Below are positions 41,704 through 51,089 of a DNA stretch of 64,000 bases, piece by piece. A program made the position numbers and the translations under genes. Below the pieces are notes generated by a model. It was not told the origin of the DNA. It did no database searches and saw only the letters and a list, made by a program, of their open reading frames with translations. This stretch comes from JBJYIN01 sp046237015 (GTDB lineage: Bacteria > Pseudomonadota > Gammaproteobacteria > Enterobacterales > Enterobacteriaceae): NCBI RefSeq assembly GCF_046237015.1, contig NZ_JBJYIN010000003.1:1-64000 (forward strand). The letters are read 5' to 3'. Each line of letters begins with the position of its first letter. Position 1 is the stretch's first letter.

Positions 41704-43200
41704 TCAACCCACGCTATGTTCCAGACTAATCGCCAGTAGTTTTTGCGCCTCTACTGCAAATTCCAGCGGCAGTTCAGAGAAAACGTCTTTGCAGAATCCA
41801 TTCACGATCATTGAGATCGCATCGTCTTCACTAATGCCGCGTTGCAGGCAGTAAAACAGCTGGTCGTCGCCAATCTTCGACGTCGTGGCCTCATGCTCAA
41901 GCTGCGCGGTGTTATTACGCACTTCCACATAAGGGAAGGTATGCGCGCCACAGTCGCTACCAATTAGCATGGAGTCGCACTGGGTGAAATTACGCGCATT
42001 GGTCGCGCTCGGCATAATCTTCACCAGACCACGATAGGTATTCTCGCTGTGTCCGGCGGAGATCCCTTTGGAAATAATGGTCGAGCGAGTATTTTTGCCA
42101 ATGTGAATCATTTTGGTGCCGGTATCCGCCTGCTGGCGTCCATTCGTCAACGCCACAGAGAAGAATTCACCCACGGAATTGTCGCCTCGCAGCACCACAC
42201 TCGGATACTTCCAGGTAATGGCTGAACCCGTTTCCGACTGCGTCCAGGACATCTTGGAATACTCACCGGCACAAAGCGCCCGTTTGGTCACGAAGTTCAG
42301 AATACCGCCCTCAGCATCTTTACCGGAGAACCAGTTCTGTACCGTGGAATATTTCACTTCCGCATTCTTATTGATAATGACTTCGACCACGGCGGCATGC
42401 AGCTGATAAGTGTCTCGCACTGGCGCGGAACATCCTTCAATGTAACTCACATAGCTGTCATCATCGGCAATCAGGATCGTGCGCTCAAACTGCCCGGTTT
42501 TCGCCGCATTGATGCGGAAATAGGTGGACAGCTCCATTGGGCAGCGAACCCCTTTCGGGATATAGACAAACGTTCCATCCGACGCCACGGCGGCATTCAG
42601 CGCAGCAAAAAAGTTATCATTCGAGGGCACAACCGTACCGAGGTACTGACGGACTAAATCGGGATGTTCCTGAATCGCCTCACTGAAAGAGCAAAAAATA
42701 ATGCCCTGCTCAGCCAATTCTGCCCGGTAAGTCGTCGCGACCGATACCGAGTCAAAAATAGCATCCACCGCGACTGATTTACCTTCGCGAACGGGGACGC
42801 CAAGCTGGTTAAACGCATTCTCAACTTCGCTGGTCAGGTAGTTATTCACTTCCGTGATACCGGACTGCTGGGTCGCCCCCGGCTGAGAACCGCAGGTATC
42901 ATCGCAACTGCCGCAGGACGGAGCCGAGTAATAACTATAATCCTGGTAATCGAGCTTCTCGTAATGCGCTTTCAGCCAATGTGGTTCTTCCATTTCCAGC
43001 CACGCACGATAGGCGTTAAGGCGAAATTCCAGCATCCACTCTGGTTCATTACGCTTGGCCGATATCGCCCGGACAACCTCTTCATTGATGCCGCGCGCCA
43101 GCTCATCCGTGGCCAGTTCGGTAAAAAAGCCTTCTTTATAGCGTCCATCACCCATCCAGATCTGGACATCATCAGGTACATCTACAGTGCTACGTGCCAT
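41704..43200 (-). CDS. sufB: Fe-S cluster assembly protein SufB
   Basis: Scaffold on which the nascent Fe-S cluster is built. The 498-residue protein has the Cys-rich stretch CGSCDDTCGS near residue 97 and the catalytic region QCDSMLIGSDCGAHTFPYVE near the C-terminus with conserved Cys. It ends LEHSVG. It follows sufA by 13 bp. All of the suf genes are intact. Confidence 0.96.
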   Translation of the reverse strand: MARSTVDVPDDVQIWMGDGRYKEGFFTELATDELARGINEEVVRAISAKRNEPEWMLEFRLNAYRAWLEMEEPHWLKAHYEKLDYQDYSYYSAPSCGSCDDTCGSQPGATQQSGITEVNNYLTSEVENAFNQLGVPVREGKSVAVDAIFDSVSVATTYRAELAEQGIIFCSFSEAIQEHPDLVRQYLGTVVPSNDNFFAALNAAVASDGTFVYIPKGVRCPMELSTYFRINAAKTGQFERTILIADDDSYVSYIEGCSAPVRDTYQLHAAVVEVIINKNAEVKYSTVQNWFSGKDAEGGILNFVTKRALCAGEYSKMSWTQSETGSAITWKYPSVVLRGDNSVGEFFSVALTNGRQQADTGTKMIHIGKNTRSTIISKGISAGHSENTYRGLVKIMPSATNARNFTQCDSMLIGSDCGAHTFPYVEVRNNTAQLEHEATTSKIGDDQLFYCLQRGISEDDAISMIVNGFCKDVFSELPLEFAVEAQKLLAISLEHSVG

Positions 43201-43213
43201 AATTTGTCATCAC

Positions 43214-43585
43214 TTAAATGCCGAAGCTCTCGCCACATCCGCAGGCATGCTGAGCGTTGGGATTATTAAACTTAAACACCTGATTCAGCCCTTCACGGAC
43301 AAAATCGAGTTCGGTACCATCAATGAAAGGCATCGCTTTTAACGGCACATAAAGTGGCGCACCGTCGCGTTCAAACAGCAGATCATCGGTCTCGGGTTCA
43401 CGAACCAGATCCAACACATAACCAAACCCCGCGCAGCCAGACTGCTTAACACCGAGCCGCAGACCTTTCATTGCCGCATCCTGCTTCATCAAGTTCTTGA
43501 TTTGTTTCACTGCGCTATCAGTCAACGTCAAACCTTTCCAGACGTTTTCATCCAGTGAAAAAGTCCCTACATTTTCCGTTTGCAT
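43214..43585 (-). CDS. sufA: A-type Fe-S cluster carrier SufA
   Basis: Transfers Fe-S clusters from the SufBCD scaffold to targets. The start at 43585 gives 123 residues, the family length, and has GAGG eight bases upstream; a longer frame of 185 residues would carry an unrelated N-terminus. The three cysteines of the HesB/IscA motif are in KQSGCAGFGYVLD and HACGCGESFGI. First gene of sufABCDSE. Confidence 0.94.
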   Translation of the reverse strand: MQTENVGTFSLDENVWKGLTLTDSAVKQIKNLMKQDAAMKGLRLGVKQSGCAGFGYVLDLVREPETDDLLFERDGAPLYVPLKAMPFIDGTELDFVREGLNQVFKFNNPNAQHACGCGESFGI

Positions 43586-43825
43586 AACGAATACCTCATG
43601 ACGTGTCGTACCAGTTTCAGGCTGGTTTCCTCTAATGTTAGTGATAATGAAACTTGCTTCAACCTCTTGTTTTGCAGGGCTATTCGTAACATTTGCTTTT
43701 TGATGGTTGCTGCTGGGTTGGTATATCACTCGGACAATGCGAAAAACACACATTATCAATAGACATAACACAATGATAAATAAAGACTAAATCAAGTATT
43801 TCTTCATCCGTCTCTCGCTAAAAAA

Positions 43826-43847
43826 TTATCAATTCATTATCATTAGT
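43826..43847. promoter_or_regulatory. candidate Fur box upstream of suf
   Basis: ATTATCAATTCATTATCATT is related to the Fur consensus in the ATTATCAAT and CATTATCATT parts. It is about 240 bp upstream of the sufA ATG. Regulation of suf by Fur is known in enterobacteria. IscR and OxyR sites may also be present but I could not place them. Confidence 0.55.
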
Positions 43848-43972
43848 ATAACATTCATAGCGAGTGCCTATTTATAAAACAGGAAAAGTAAATGAAGATT
43901 TCATCTGGACGCAGAGACCTTTTGAAAGGAAAAGCACATTTTCCCCATTGATCCCGACTATTTTTATAAATA

Positions 43973-43987
43973 TGATAATGATTATCA
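43973..43987. promoter_or_regulatory. strong Fur box upstream of the unknown gene at 44010
   Basis: TGATAATGATTATCA is a perfect 7-1-7 inverted repeat, the core Fur-binding pattern, extended by TTTGATA on the right. It lies 22 bp before the ATG at 44010, overlapping the expected promoter, so iron should repress that gene. Confidence 0.8.
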
Positions 43988-44009
43988 TTTGATATTAGGA
44001 TTGATAACC

Positions 44010-44411
44010 ATGCTTTCGATGAATGCCTGGCTACAGCATCAAATCGACGAATATAAATTTCAAATTCGAGATGCCACGGTCGATTTCTATATGGCCGAGG
44101 CACGACTGAACCGCGCAGAAAGTCATATCGACCATCTACGGCGTTACCATAATGCCTGTATGGATATGGTCGATTTGTGTTTACGCAATGGGGATGACGA
44201 CAGCTATTTGCATGCGCTGGTGAAGTTACACAACAGGCTGATTAAAGAGATTAATAACGAAAAGCGCTGCCACCTTTTTCGGGTACAAAGCTATTATTTT
44301 GCTCGTAACACGCTCAAGTCGATTTGCCACCAGTTGAGCATGCAAGGTTCATGGGATAAAGCCACGGCCTTCCAGACTGACTTTGTTAAACGGGTGCCAT
44401 TTTTACCTTGA
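44010..44411 (+). CDS. Fur-controlled protein of unknown function
   Basis: About 133 residues from the ATG at 44010 (AGGA about ten bases upstream); a frame beginning at 43989 would start inside the operator region. The protein is almost wholly helical and soluble: LQHQIDEYKFQIRDATVDFY, then LNRAESHIDHLRRYHNACMD and LHALVKLHNRLIKEINNEKR, with several His and Cys residues (H-N-A-C, K-R-C-H, S-I-C-H) that could bind iron or another metal. I do not recognise the family. The perfect Fur box immediately upstream predicts induction under iron starvation, next to the divergent suf operon. Confidence 0.72.
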   Translation: MLSMNAWLQHQIDEYKFQIRDATVDFYMAEARLNRAESHIDHLRRYHNACMDMVDLCLRNGDDDSYLHALVKLHNRLIKEINNEKRCHLFRVQSYYFARNTLKSICHQLSMQGSWDKATAFQTDFVKRVPFLP

Positions 44412-44419
44412 AATTAAAA

Positions 44420-44453
44420 AACCGACCCGCTGTATAAAACAAACGGGTCGGTT
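44420..44453. terminator. terminator between the Fur-controlled gene and menI
   Basis: AACCGACCCG / CGGGTCGGTT, a 10-pair stem with a 14-base loop. On the minus strand it is followed by TTTTTAATTTC, so it ends the ydiJ-menI transcript; on the plus strand it sits nine bases after the stop of the gene at 44010. Confidence 0.8.
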
Positions 44454-44474
44454 AATGTATCGGCGCAGTTTAAC

Positions 44475-44897
44475 TTATGGCGAGGGAGTTATCACAGCCG
44501 TTGTCAGTCGGGATGTACAGCACAACCGATTCTGATTATCGAAAATATCAATCTGCCAGACTTGATTGCGTCGACCGACATGCAACGCCCGACACACGCC
44601 TCGTACCTCACCCTCCCGTACCGCTCGCAGATGGTTGGCGTTGATTTCCATCCCCACAACCTGCTGCTCACCTTCAGTACAGAGATACCCGGCAACCGAC
44701 CCCAGAGATTCCGCCAAAACGACAGACGCACCGCCATGCAGTAAGCCAAATGGCTGATGCGTCCGGGAATCGACAGGCATGACCGCTTCAAGATAATCGT
44801 CAGCTATCTGGGTATAGCGAATCCCCAGATGTTCTACCATACATCCTTTGCTTTGCTGATTGAGTTGCTCAACCGTAACCTGTCGTTTCCACTGCAT
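44475..44897 (-). CDS. menI: 1,4-dihydroxy-2-naphthoyl-CoA hydrolase MenI
   Basis: Hot-dog-fold thioesterase of menaquinone synthesis. The 140-residue protein has the family block HQPFGLLHGGASVVLAESLG (about 47-66) containing the catalytic Glu, and VGMEINANHLRAVREGEVRG. It starts at the ATG inside the ydiJ stop (TAATG), so the two are coupled. It is the E. coli YdiI orthologue by position and length. Confidence 0.92.
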   Translation of the reverse strand: MQWKRQVTVEQLNQQSKGCMVEHLGIRYTQIADDYLEAVMPVDSRTHQPFGLLHGGASVVLAESLGSVAGYLCTEGEQQVVGMEINANHLRAVREGEVRGVCRALHVGRRNQVWQIDIFDNQNRLCCTSRLTTAVITPSP

Positions 44898-47800
44898 TAG
44901 ATAATCTCCAGTAAGGCCTGTAAGGGATGGCGTAATCCGCTACCTTCCATACGTTTAACCTGACTACGACAGGAATATCCGGTGGTCAGGCAACGTTTCT
45001 GCGGTAATTTTTGCAACGCCTGCTGCCAGGACAATGCATAAATCCCCTGTGAATTCGCCAAATTTTTGCTTTCATGACCATAGGTTCCCGCCATGCCACA
45101 ACACCCTACGCTGACATTTTCCAACTTGGCACCAAAACGAGAAAAAATAGCCGCCCATTGCTGAGTGCTGGCGGGTAACGCCGTTGTTTCCGTACAGTGA
45201 CCGAATAAATACCAGGATTCGCCCGTTGCCATTTGAGGGTCACGCGCAGCCAACTGCGTCGTTAGCCATTCATGTACCAGTTGTACCTGAAAATTACCGC
45301 GTTTATCCCCTAAAATCTCACGATATTCATCGCGATAACAAAGCACTAACGCAGGATCGACCCCCACCATCGGCATACCGAGCGTTGCCACTCGATTAAG
45401 AAAGTCAGATGTTTTGGCCGCCGTTTTGGCAAAACGACGCAGGAATCCCTTAATGTGCTGCGCCTTCCCATTGGGTGAGAATGGCAACAATACCGGTTTC
45501 AATTCCAGTTTCTCAATCAAATGGACAAAATCGGCCACCACCTGAGCGTCGTAGTAACTGGTAAACGGGTCTTGCACGATTAACACATACTGCTGACGTT
45601 CCGCATCGGACAAGGCTTCCAACTGCTCCAATGTGGTTTGAGATGCTCGGTGTCCGGCAAACTGCTGACGTAACGAAGGAGAAGAAAGCAGCGGTAAATC
45701 AACCATACCAATCTGGCGACGGCTTAAGGCATTCACCCACGGCATCTTAAGGAAGAAATTAAACGTGCCGGGACTCCGCGCCATCAGAGGCGCATAGCTT
45801 TCCACACCAGCGACCAAATAATCGCGTACCGGACGCAAATAGCGCGTGTGATACAGTTCTAAAAAACGCGCCCGGAAACTGGGGACGTCAATTTTGATCG
45901 GGCACTGCGTTGAACAGGCTTTACAAGCCAGACAGCCTGACATGGCCTCTTTTACTTCATGGGAAAAATCGTACTCCCCCTGACGAGCTTGCCAGGTATG
46001 ACGCACTTTTTGCACGAAGGATCGCAGGCTCAACTTCTGTTGGGGTAATTTCTGCTCTAGCTCAAGTGGATCAACGCCTTGTTCCGCTAACAGGCGCAAC
46101 CATTCGCGCACCAGCGCGGCCCGACCTTTCGGCGAGTGGATTCGGTTGCCAGTGATCTTCATGGAAGGACACATCGGGCTGCGAGCATCAAAATTAAAGC
46201 AGAGCCCGTTACCATTGCAATCCATTGCCCCACGGAATGATGTTCTTACCGCCAGCGGGATCGTACGATCGTAGGTTCCCCGTTTGACCGCATCGACTTT
46301 CATCATGGGGGCATCAACATCCAATGGTGCGCAAATTTTGCCCGGATTGAGCCGATTATCAGGATCGAATGCCGATTTGATACGGCGTAACTCCGCATAC
46401 AGTTCGGCCCCAAAAAACTCGGGGCTATACTCAGCGCGGAAGCCTTTACCGTGCTCTCCCCACAACAAACCGCCATATTTTGCCGTTAACGCGACAATTT
46501 GATCGGAAAGCTGCTTCATCAGCATTTCTTGTTGTGGATCGCACATATCCAGAGCAGGACGAACATGCAAAACACCGGCATCGACATGACCAAACATGCC
46601 GTAGGACAGATTATGGCTGTCCAGCAATTCACGGAACGCTTCAATGTAATCGGCTAAATGCTGCGGTGGAACACACGTATCCTCGGCAAATGGGATCGGT
46701 TTGGCCTGCCCTTTACTGTTACCCAGCAGACCAACGGCCTTTTTACGCATGCCATAAATGCGTTCAATTCCGACCAAATCATTACAGGTCTGGTAGCCAA
46801 TGACCCCCGCTTCTCCTGCTGAAAGTAACTCGTCCAGCCGTCCACATAGTGCGTTCACTTGCCCGTTAATCAGCGTTTCGTCATCGCCCGCAAACTCTAC
46901 GATGTTCAGCCCCAGCATCTCTTGATTCGGTACATCCGTAATCAGCTCGCTAACGGAATGCCAGACAATATCTTCGCGCGCCAGATTCAAGACTTTTGAA
47001 TCAACGGTTTCGACTGACAGCGCCTTCGCCTCCACCATGAAAGGCGCATTACGCAACGCGGAGTTGAACGAATCATATTTGATGTTGACCAGCCGTCGAA
47101 CTTTCGGCAACGGGGTGATATCAAGCTTCGCTTCGGTAATAAACGCTAACGTGCCTTCCGCCCCAGTCAAAATCCGCGTCAAATCAAACGTTTTTAGATC
47201 ATCGCTGAAGACATGACGTAAATCGTAGCCCGTCAAGAAACGGTTTAGTTTAGGAAATTTATCAAGAATCAACTGCCGCTGTTCACGACAGCGATGCAAA
47301 ACCGTGTGATAAATACGGCCAACCGGCGAGTCTTCCTGCGCTAACTGTTCAGCCAGCTCCACAGGCATCGCCTGAGTATCCAGAATATCACCGCCTAATA
47401 GCAATGCCCGCAACCCCAGAACATGATCGGAGGTTTTCCCATAAACCAGCGATCCCTGTCCAGAAGCATCGGTATTAATCATACCGCCCAACGTCGCACG
47501 ATTACTGGTAGACAGTTCCGGCGCGAAGAAATAACCAAAGGGTTTGAGATATTGATTAAGCTGATCTTTAATCACGCCAGCTTCAACCCGCACCCACCCT
47601 TGCTCGGGGTTAATTTCCAAAATGCGGTTCATATAACGCGACATATCGACCACAATGCCACGGTTCAGCGCCTGCCCATTTGTACCGGTACCGCCACCAC
47701 GAGGCGTAAACGTCAGCTCAAGAAAACGAGCCTCACCAGCCAGACGCGCCAGAACCGCGACATCCGCCGTAGACCGAGGGAAAACCACCGCGTCCGGCAA

Positions 47801-47950
47801 TAATTGGTAGATGCTGTTATCCGTCGCCATCGTCAGACGATCGGCATAATTTGTCGCTATATCGCCTGTAAATCCATTTTTTACCAATGCTTCCAAAAAG
47901 TTAAGCACCGGCTGAATAAGCCCGGGAGATTGTGTGATCTGTGGGATCAT
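44897..47950 (-). CDS. ydiJ: FAD-linked oxidoreductase with Fe-S domain (YdiJ)
   Basis: Large flavoprotein of 1,017 residues. The N-terminal FAD-binding domain (TFTPRGGGTGTNGQALNRGI, about 80-99) is followed by a C-terminal oxidase domain (WGEHGKGFRAEYSPEFFG). Then come a 4Fe-4S region with CLACKACSTQCPIKID and a CCG-type domain (VGCCGMAGTYGHESKN) that may hold a further cluster. E. coli YdiJ has been described as a D-2-hydroxyglutarate dehydrogenase. It probably passes electrons to the quinone pool. Divergent from ydiK. Confidence 0.92.
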   Translation of the reverse strand: MIPQITQSPGLIQPVLNFLEALVKNGFTGDIATNYADRLTMATDNSIYQLLPDAVVFPRSTADVAVLARLAGEARFLELTFTPRGGGTGTNGQALNRGIVVDMSRYMNRILEINPEQGWVRVEAGVIKDQLNQYLKPFGYFFAPELSTSNRATLGGMINTDASGQGSLVYGKTSDHVLGLRALLLGGDILDTQAMPVELAEQLAQEDSPVGRIYHTVLHRCREQRQLILDKFPKLNRFLTGYDLRHVFSDDLKTFDLTRILTGAEGTLAFITEAKLDITPLPKVRRLVNIKYDSFNSALRNAPFMVEAKALSVETVDSKVLNLAREDIVWHSVSELITDVPNQEMLGLNIVEFAGDDETLINGQVNALCGRLDELLSAGEAGVIGYQTCNDLVGIERIYGMRKKAVGLLGNSKGQAKPIPFAEDTCVPPQHLADYIEAFRELLDSHNLSYGMFGHVDAGVLHVRPALDMCDPQQEMLMKQLSDQIVALTAKYGGLLWGEHGKGFRAEYSPEFFGAELYAELRRIKSAFDPDNRLNPGKICAPLDVDAPMMKVDAVKRGTYDRTIPLAVRTSFRGAMDCNGNGLCFNFDARSPMCPSMKITGNRIHSPKGRAALVREWLRLLAEQGVDPLELEQKLPQQKLSLRSFVQKVRHTWQARQGEYDFSHEVKEAMSGCLACKACSTQCPIKIDVPSFRARFLELYHTRYLRPVRDYLVAGVESYAPLMARSPGTFNFFLKMPWVNALSRRQIGMVDLPLLSSPSLRQQFAGHRASQTTLEQLEALSDAERQQYVLIVQDPFTSYYDAQVVADFVHLIEKLELKPVLLPFSPNGKAQHIKGFLRRFAKTAAKTSDFLNRVATLGMPMVGVDPALVLCYRDEYREILGDKRGNFQVQLVHEWLTTQLAARDPQMATGESWYLFGHCTETTALPASTQQWAAIFSRFGAKLENVSVGCCGMAGTYGHESKNLANSQGIYALSWQQALQKLPQKRCLTTGYSCRSQVKRMEGSGLRHPLQALLEII

Positions 47951-48268
47951 TATTTTTTGACCCTGTCCGTACCAAATGAAGTGTTTACCAAAAATAGGTG
48001 ATTAGGTGCCGGTGAATAAACCCGTTTTCATTCATTAACCACGACGCTATTCACAGGCAGACCCCGTTTTATCATATTTTCGAACCGTGTGCGTCTCTGT
48101 AAGAGTAAAAACATACAGCATGTCGGTTTTGCCTGATTTAACCAACAAAACGTTCAACAGACTGTTAAAAAGCCCGGAAATATCTCATGATAAATTGTCG
48201 TCGCTTTCATCGCCCTGTCAGAGCGACGGCACTTCAGACATCCTGTCTGCTTAATGAGGTACGATTAA
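47951..48268. other. 318-bp divergent region between ydiJ and ydiK
   Basis: Must hold the promoters of both genes. GAGG at 48255-48258 is the probable ribosome binding site for ydiK. A short stem (CGTCGCT / AGCGACG) lies near 48198-48228. No operator is recognised. Confidence 0.4.
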
Positions 48269-49378
48269 TTGATACAGAATTCTCAACTACCGCGTTTGGA
48301 TTTAGCCAGAATATTATTCAGCCTGCTGTTTATCACCATTATGATCATTGCCTGTTTTTGGGTGATGCAGCCTTTTATTTTGGGGTTCGCCTGGGCGTGT
48401 ATGGTCGTGATTGCGACCTGGCCGCTGTTAATCAAAATTCAATCTTTATTATGGGGGCGTCGCTCACTGGCGGTGCTCACGATGACCTTGTTGCTGATAC
48501 TGCTGTTCGTCATGCCAATCGCTATTTTGGTAAGTAGCGTGGTGGATAACAGTTCAGCCTTAATGAGCTGGGGAGCCAGTCAGGAGAGAATTGCTCCCCC
48601 GTCAATGGACTGGTTAACCACCATTCCATGGGTGGGCGATAAGCTTTTTAACAGTTGGCAATTACTGCTGCAAAGTGGAGGCAGCGGTATTTTTGCCAAG
48701 ATCCAACCCTATTTTGGCAAAACCGCCACCTGGCTGGTGGCACAAGCGGCGCACGTCGGTCGTTTCCTGATGCATTGTGCTCTCATGCTGATATTCAGCG
48801 CCCTGCTGTATTACAAGGGTGAAGCCGTTGCAAAAGCGGTACGGCATTTTGCGATTCGTTTGGGTCAAGAACGCGGTGATACTGCCGTGATCCTGGCCGC
48901 GCAATCAATCCGCGCCGTCGCGCTGGGTGTCGTCGTCACGGCCATCGTTCAGTCGGTGATGGGAGGGATCGGACTCGGGTTGTCGGGTATTCCTTATACG
49001 ACATTACTGACCGTTTTGATGTTTTTGTGCTGTCTTGCTCAACTCGGCCCGCTTCTCGTACTGATCCCAGCTATCGTTTGGCTCTACTGGAGTGGTGACA
49101 CAACCTGGGGCACCATTCTTTTAGTCTGGAGTTGTGTCGTCGGCACCATTGATAACGTGATTCGCCCTGCGTTGATCCGTATGGGTGCAGACCTTCCCAT
49201 GTTGCTGATTCTCTGCGGCGTCATCGGGGGATTGCTGGCATTTGGCATGATCGGTTTGTTCATCGGTCCTGTCGTTCTGGCCGTGTCCTATCGGCTGTTA
49301 TTTGCCTGGGTGAAAGAGATCCCTGAGCCCGAAAGCATTGTGACACCACAGCCCTCCGACGATTCAGTCAAAGATTAA
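48269..49378 (+). CDS. ydiK: AI-2E-family transporter YdiK
   Basis: Inner-membrane protein of 369 residues with about eight helices, in the PerM/AI-2E family. The N-terminus begins IQNSQLPRLDLARILFSLLF. It uses a TTG start with GAGG about nine bases upstream; there is no ATG nearby in the same frame. The conserved C-terminal block FGMIGLFIGPVVLAVSYRLL is typical of the family. The substrate is unknown. A short hairpin follows it. Confidence 0.88.
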   Translation: MIQNSQLPRLDLARILFSLLFITIMIIACFWVMQPFILGFAWACMVVIATWPLLIKIQSLLWGRRSLAVLTMTLLLILLFVMPIAILVSSVVDNSSALMSWGASQERIAPPSMDWLTTIPWVGDKLFNSWQLLLQSGGSGIFAKIQPYFGKTATWLVAQAAHVGRFLMHCALMLIFSALLYYKGEAVAKAVRHFAIRLGQERGDTAVILAAQSIRAVALGVVVTAIVQSVMGGIGLGLSGIPYTTLLTVLMFLCCLAQLGPLLVLIPAIVWLYWSGDTTWGTILLVWSCVVGTIDNVIRPALIRMGADLPMLLILCGVIGGLLAFGMIGLFIGPVVLAVSYRLLFAWVKEIPEPESIVTPQPSDDSVKD

Positions 49379-49402
49379 CAACCGTCAAGATGGTTCCCTC
49401 AC

Positions 49403-49423
49403 GCAGGTGGTCTAACCACCTGC
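49403..49423 (+). terminator. hairpin after ydiK
   Basis: GCAGGTGGT / ACCACCTGC, nine pairs with a three-base loop, 24 bp after the stop. It is followed by TGTATCAAAC rather than a T run, so strength is uncertain. Confidence 0.6.
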
Positions 49424-49473
49424 TGTATCAAACAAAAAATAGATTAACAAACCTAATGAAATAAACCTTATTC

Positions 49474-49490
49474 TTAGGGATTATTCCTAA
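49474..49490 (+). promoter_or_regulatory. RcsB-like box, upstream copy
   Basis: TTAGGGATTATTCCTAA is a near-palindrome resembling the RcsB/RcsAB box. It lies about 145 bp before the predicted rprA start and repeats the pattern of the proximal box. Confidence 0.5.
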
Positions 49491-49576
49491 TAAATTGGCG
49501 TTTTATCGATTATTACTTCAATTTTACTCACTATCTTCGGTTCGAAATCACCTTACTCTTAAAAAATAATTAACCA

Positions 49577-49592
49577 TTAGGATGATTCTTAA
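49577..49592 (+). promoter_or_regulatory. RcsB box and rprA promoter
   Basis: TTAGGATGATTCTTAA resembles the RcsB box and overlaps the -35 region of a promoter whose -10 is CATAAT (49606-49611). rprA transcription is activated by the Rcs phosphorelay in E. coli, with the box in this position. Confidence 0.65.
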
Positions 49593-49618
49593 TGACTAAA
49601 TAAGGCATAATCCCTAGC

Positions 49619-49736
49619 ATGAATATCGGAGCTAGTTTTTAACTTACTGTTTGTCAATGAGGTTTCCTCCTCGTTAGAGTCGTAACGAATTGCTGTGTGT
49701 AGTCTTTGCCCATCCCCTGAGATGGGCTTTTTTTTA
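49619..49736 (+). ncRNA. rprA: small regulatory RNA RprA
   Basis: The 3' half, CGAATTGCTGTGTGTAGTCT then TTGCCCATC...GATGGGC and a run of eight Ts, is nearly identical to the end of E. coli RprA, including its terminator hairpin. Position after ydiK is the same. The 5' half (AGCTAGTTTTTAACTTACTG onwards) is diverged, as expected. RprA is an Hfq-bound RNA that activates rpoS translation and acts on other envelope-stress targets. The start at about 49619 is predicted from CATAAT. Confidence 0.85.
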
Positions 49737-49955
49737 TCTTACATTCGCCTTCCTGATTTCAACGTTGCTGCTTTACTGTGCGTTACACGAAACATTTATC
49801 GCCAGAAATTGCGGTTATCCCTATTTTTGTCGATTAGCTATTTGCATTTGCTCTACTTTGCTTTATTGGTTATGCCCATCATCTTTTACGCGGCAACAGC
49901 GTTCATTGAAAACCACTGATTAACACCCGCGTTGCTTCATTTTCTGGAGTTGTTC

Positions 49956-50999
49956 ATGACCCATTTCGCGACCAAAGGATTCATTTTAGGCTGTTTGATC
50001 GGTTTACTGACCGCCTGTGATAATTCCCCGCCATCATCGCCGCGCCCTTTACTCACCATTGAGGGGAAAACCATGGGGACGTATTACAGCGTGAAAATCA
50101 GCGGGGAGTTGGAAGACGATAAAGCGCAATTACAACAGGAGATCGAACGTTTGCTTGAGCAAGCCAATGATGAGATCTCCACCTATCGAGCGCACTCCAC
50201 GCTGTCAAAATTTAATCAATACCAAGGCACAGACCCTCAACCTATCAGCGAAGGGATGGCAGACATTATTCTGGCCGCACAGCGCATCGGTAGAGCGACA
50301 GACGGAGCCATGAATATTACCGTTGGTCCGTTGGTCAACCTGTGGGGATTCGGGCCGCAAAAACAACCTGTGACGATTCCATCACAGCAACAGATTGATC
50401 TGGCGAAACAAAAAGTCGGTTTGAACCACCTGACCTTATTCAGTGACTTTCGTGGAGAGTGGCTTCAGAAAGATCGACCCGATTTATATGTTGATCTTTC
50501 TACACTGGGTGAAGGCTACGGTGCCGATATTCTGGCACAACTCATGACCCGTAAAGGAATTACCAATTATCTCGTTTCAGTCGGTGGGGCGATTTCCAGC
50601 CGGGGAATCAATTCGGAAGGGAAACCGTGGCGCGTCGCTATCCAGAAGCCGACCGATCAGGAAAATGCCATGCAGGCCGCCGTAAATTTGCAAGGCTACT
50701 CGATCAGTACCTCCGGCAGCTATCGGAATTATTTTGAGCAAGACGGGAAGCGTTATTCCCATGTTATTGATCCTGAAACAGGACGTCCCATTACTCACCA
50801 GCTAGTCTCTGTCACCGTCATCGCGCCCACCGCGCTGGAGGCGGACGGCTGGGATACGGGGTTGATGGTTTTGGGAACGGAAAAAGCGTTAACGATTGCT
50901 GAAAAACAAGGATTGGCCGTTTATTTAATCACCAAAACAGATAACGGTTTCAGTGCCATCATGACACCGCAGTTCAAATCATTCCTGATGACACCATGA
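49956..50999 (+). CDS. FAD:protein FMN transferase (ApbE family lipoprotein)
   Basis: Attaches FMN covalently to Thr of flavoproteins such as RnfG and NqrC. About 347 residues from ATG 49956, preceded by TGGAG. The signal peptide HFATKGFILGCLIGLLTAC ends in the lipobox LTAC. The ApbE landmarks are TMGTYYSVKISGE, WGFGPQKQP, LSTLGEGYGADIL and HVIDPETGRPITH (flavin and metal binding). It stands alone after rprA and converges on ppsA. Confidence 0.9.
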   Translation: MTHFATKGFILGCLIGLLTACDNSPPSSPRPLLTIEGKTMGTYYSVKISGELEDDKAQLQQEIERLLEQANDEISTYRAHSTLSKFNQYQGTDPQPISEGMADIILAAQRIGRATDGAMNITVGPLVNLWGFGPQKQPVTIPSQQQIDLAKQKVGLNHLTLFSDFRGEWLQKDRPDLYVDLSTLGEGYGADILAQLMTRKGITNYLVSVGGAISSRGINSEGKPWRVAIQKPTDQENAMQAAVNLQGYSISTSGSYRNYFEQDGKRYSHVIDPETGRPITHQLVSVTVIAPTALEADGWDTGLMVLGTEKALTIAEKQGLAVYLITKTDNGFSAIMTPQFKSFLMTP

Positions 51000-51019
51000 T
51001 ATACTAGGAGCAAAAATAA

Positions 51020-51046
51020 GCCCGATAGCCTCTATCGCTACCGGGC
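51020..51046. terminator. terminator of ppsA
   Basis: GCCCGATAGC / GCTACCGGGC stem with one mismatch and a seven-base loop. On the minus strand it is followed by TTATTTTTGC. It lies 44 bp past the ppsA stop and 20 bp past the apbE-like stop, so it may serve both. Confidence 0.75.
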
Positions 51047-51089
51047 CCGCTATTTAGTGAATGATACTTCACAAAATAGGTTTCTACCG

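Noticed and set aside
49690..49923. Two open frames overlapping the rprA end
   Set aside because: They start inside RprA and its terminator; the hydrophobic translation comes from T-rich noncoding sequence.
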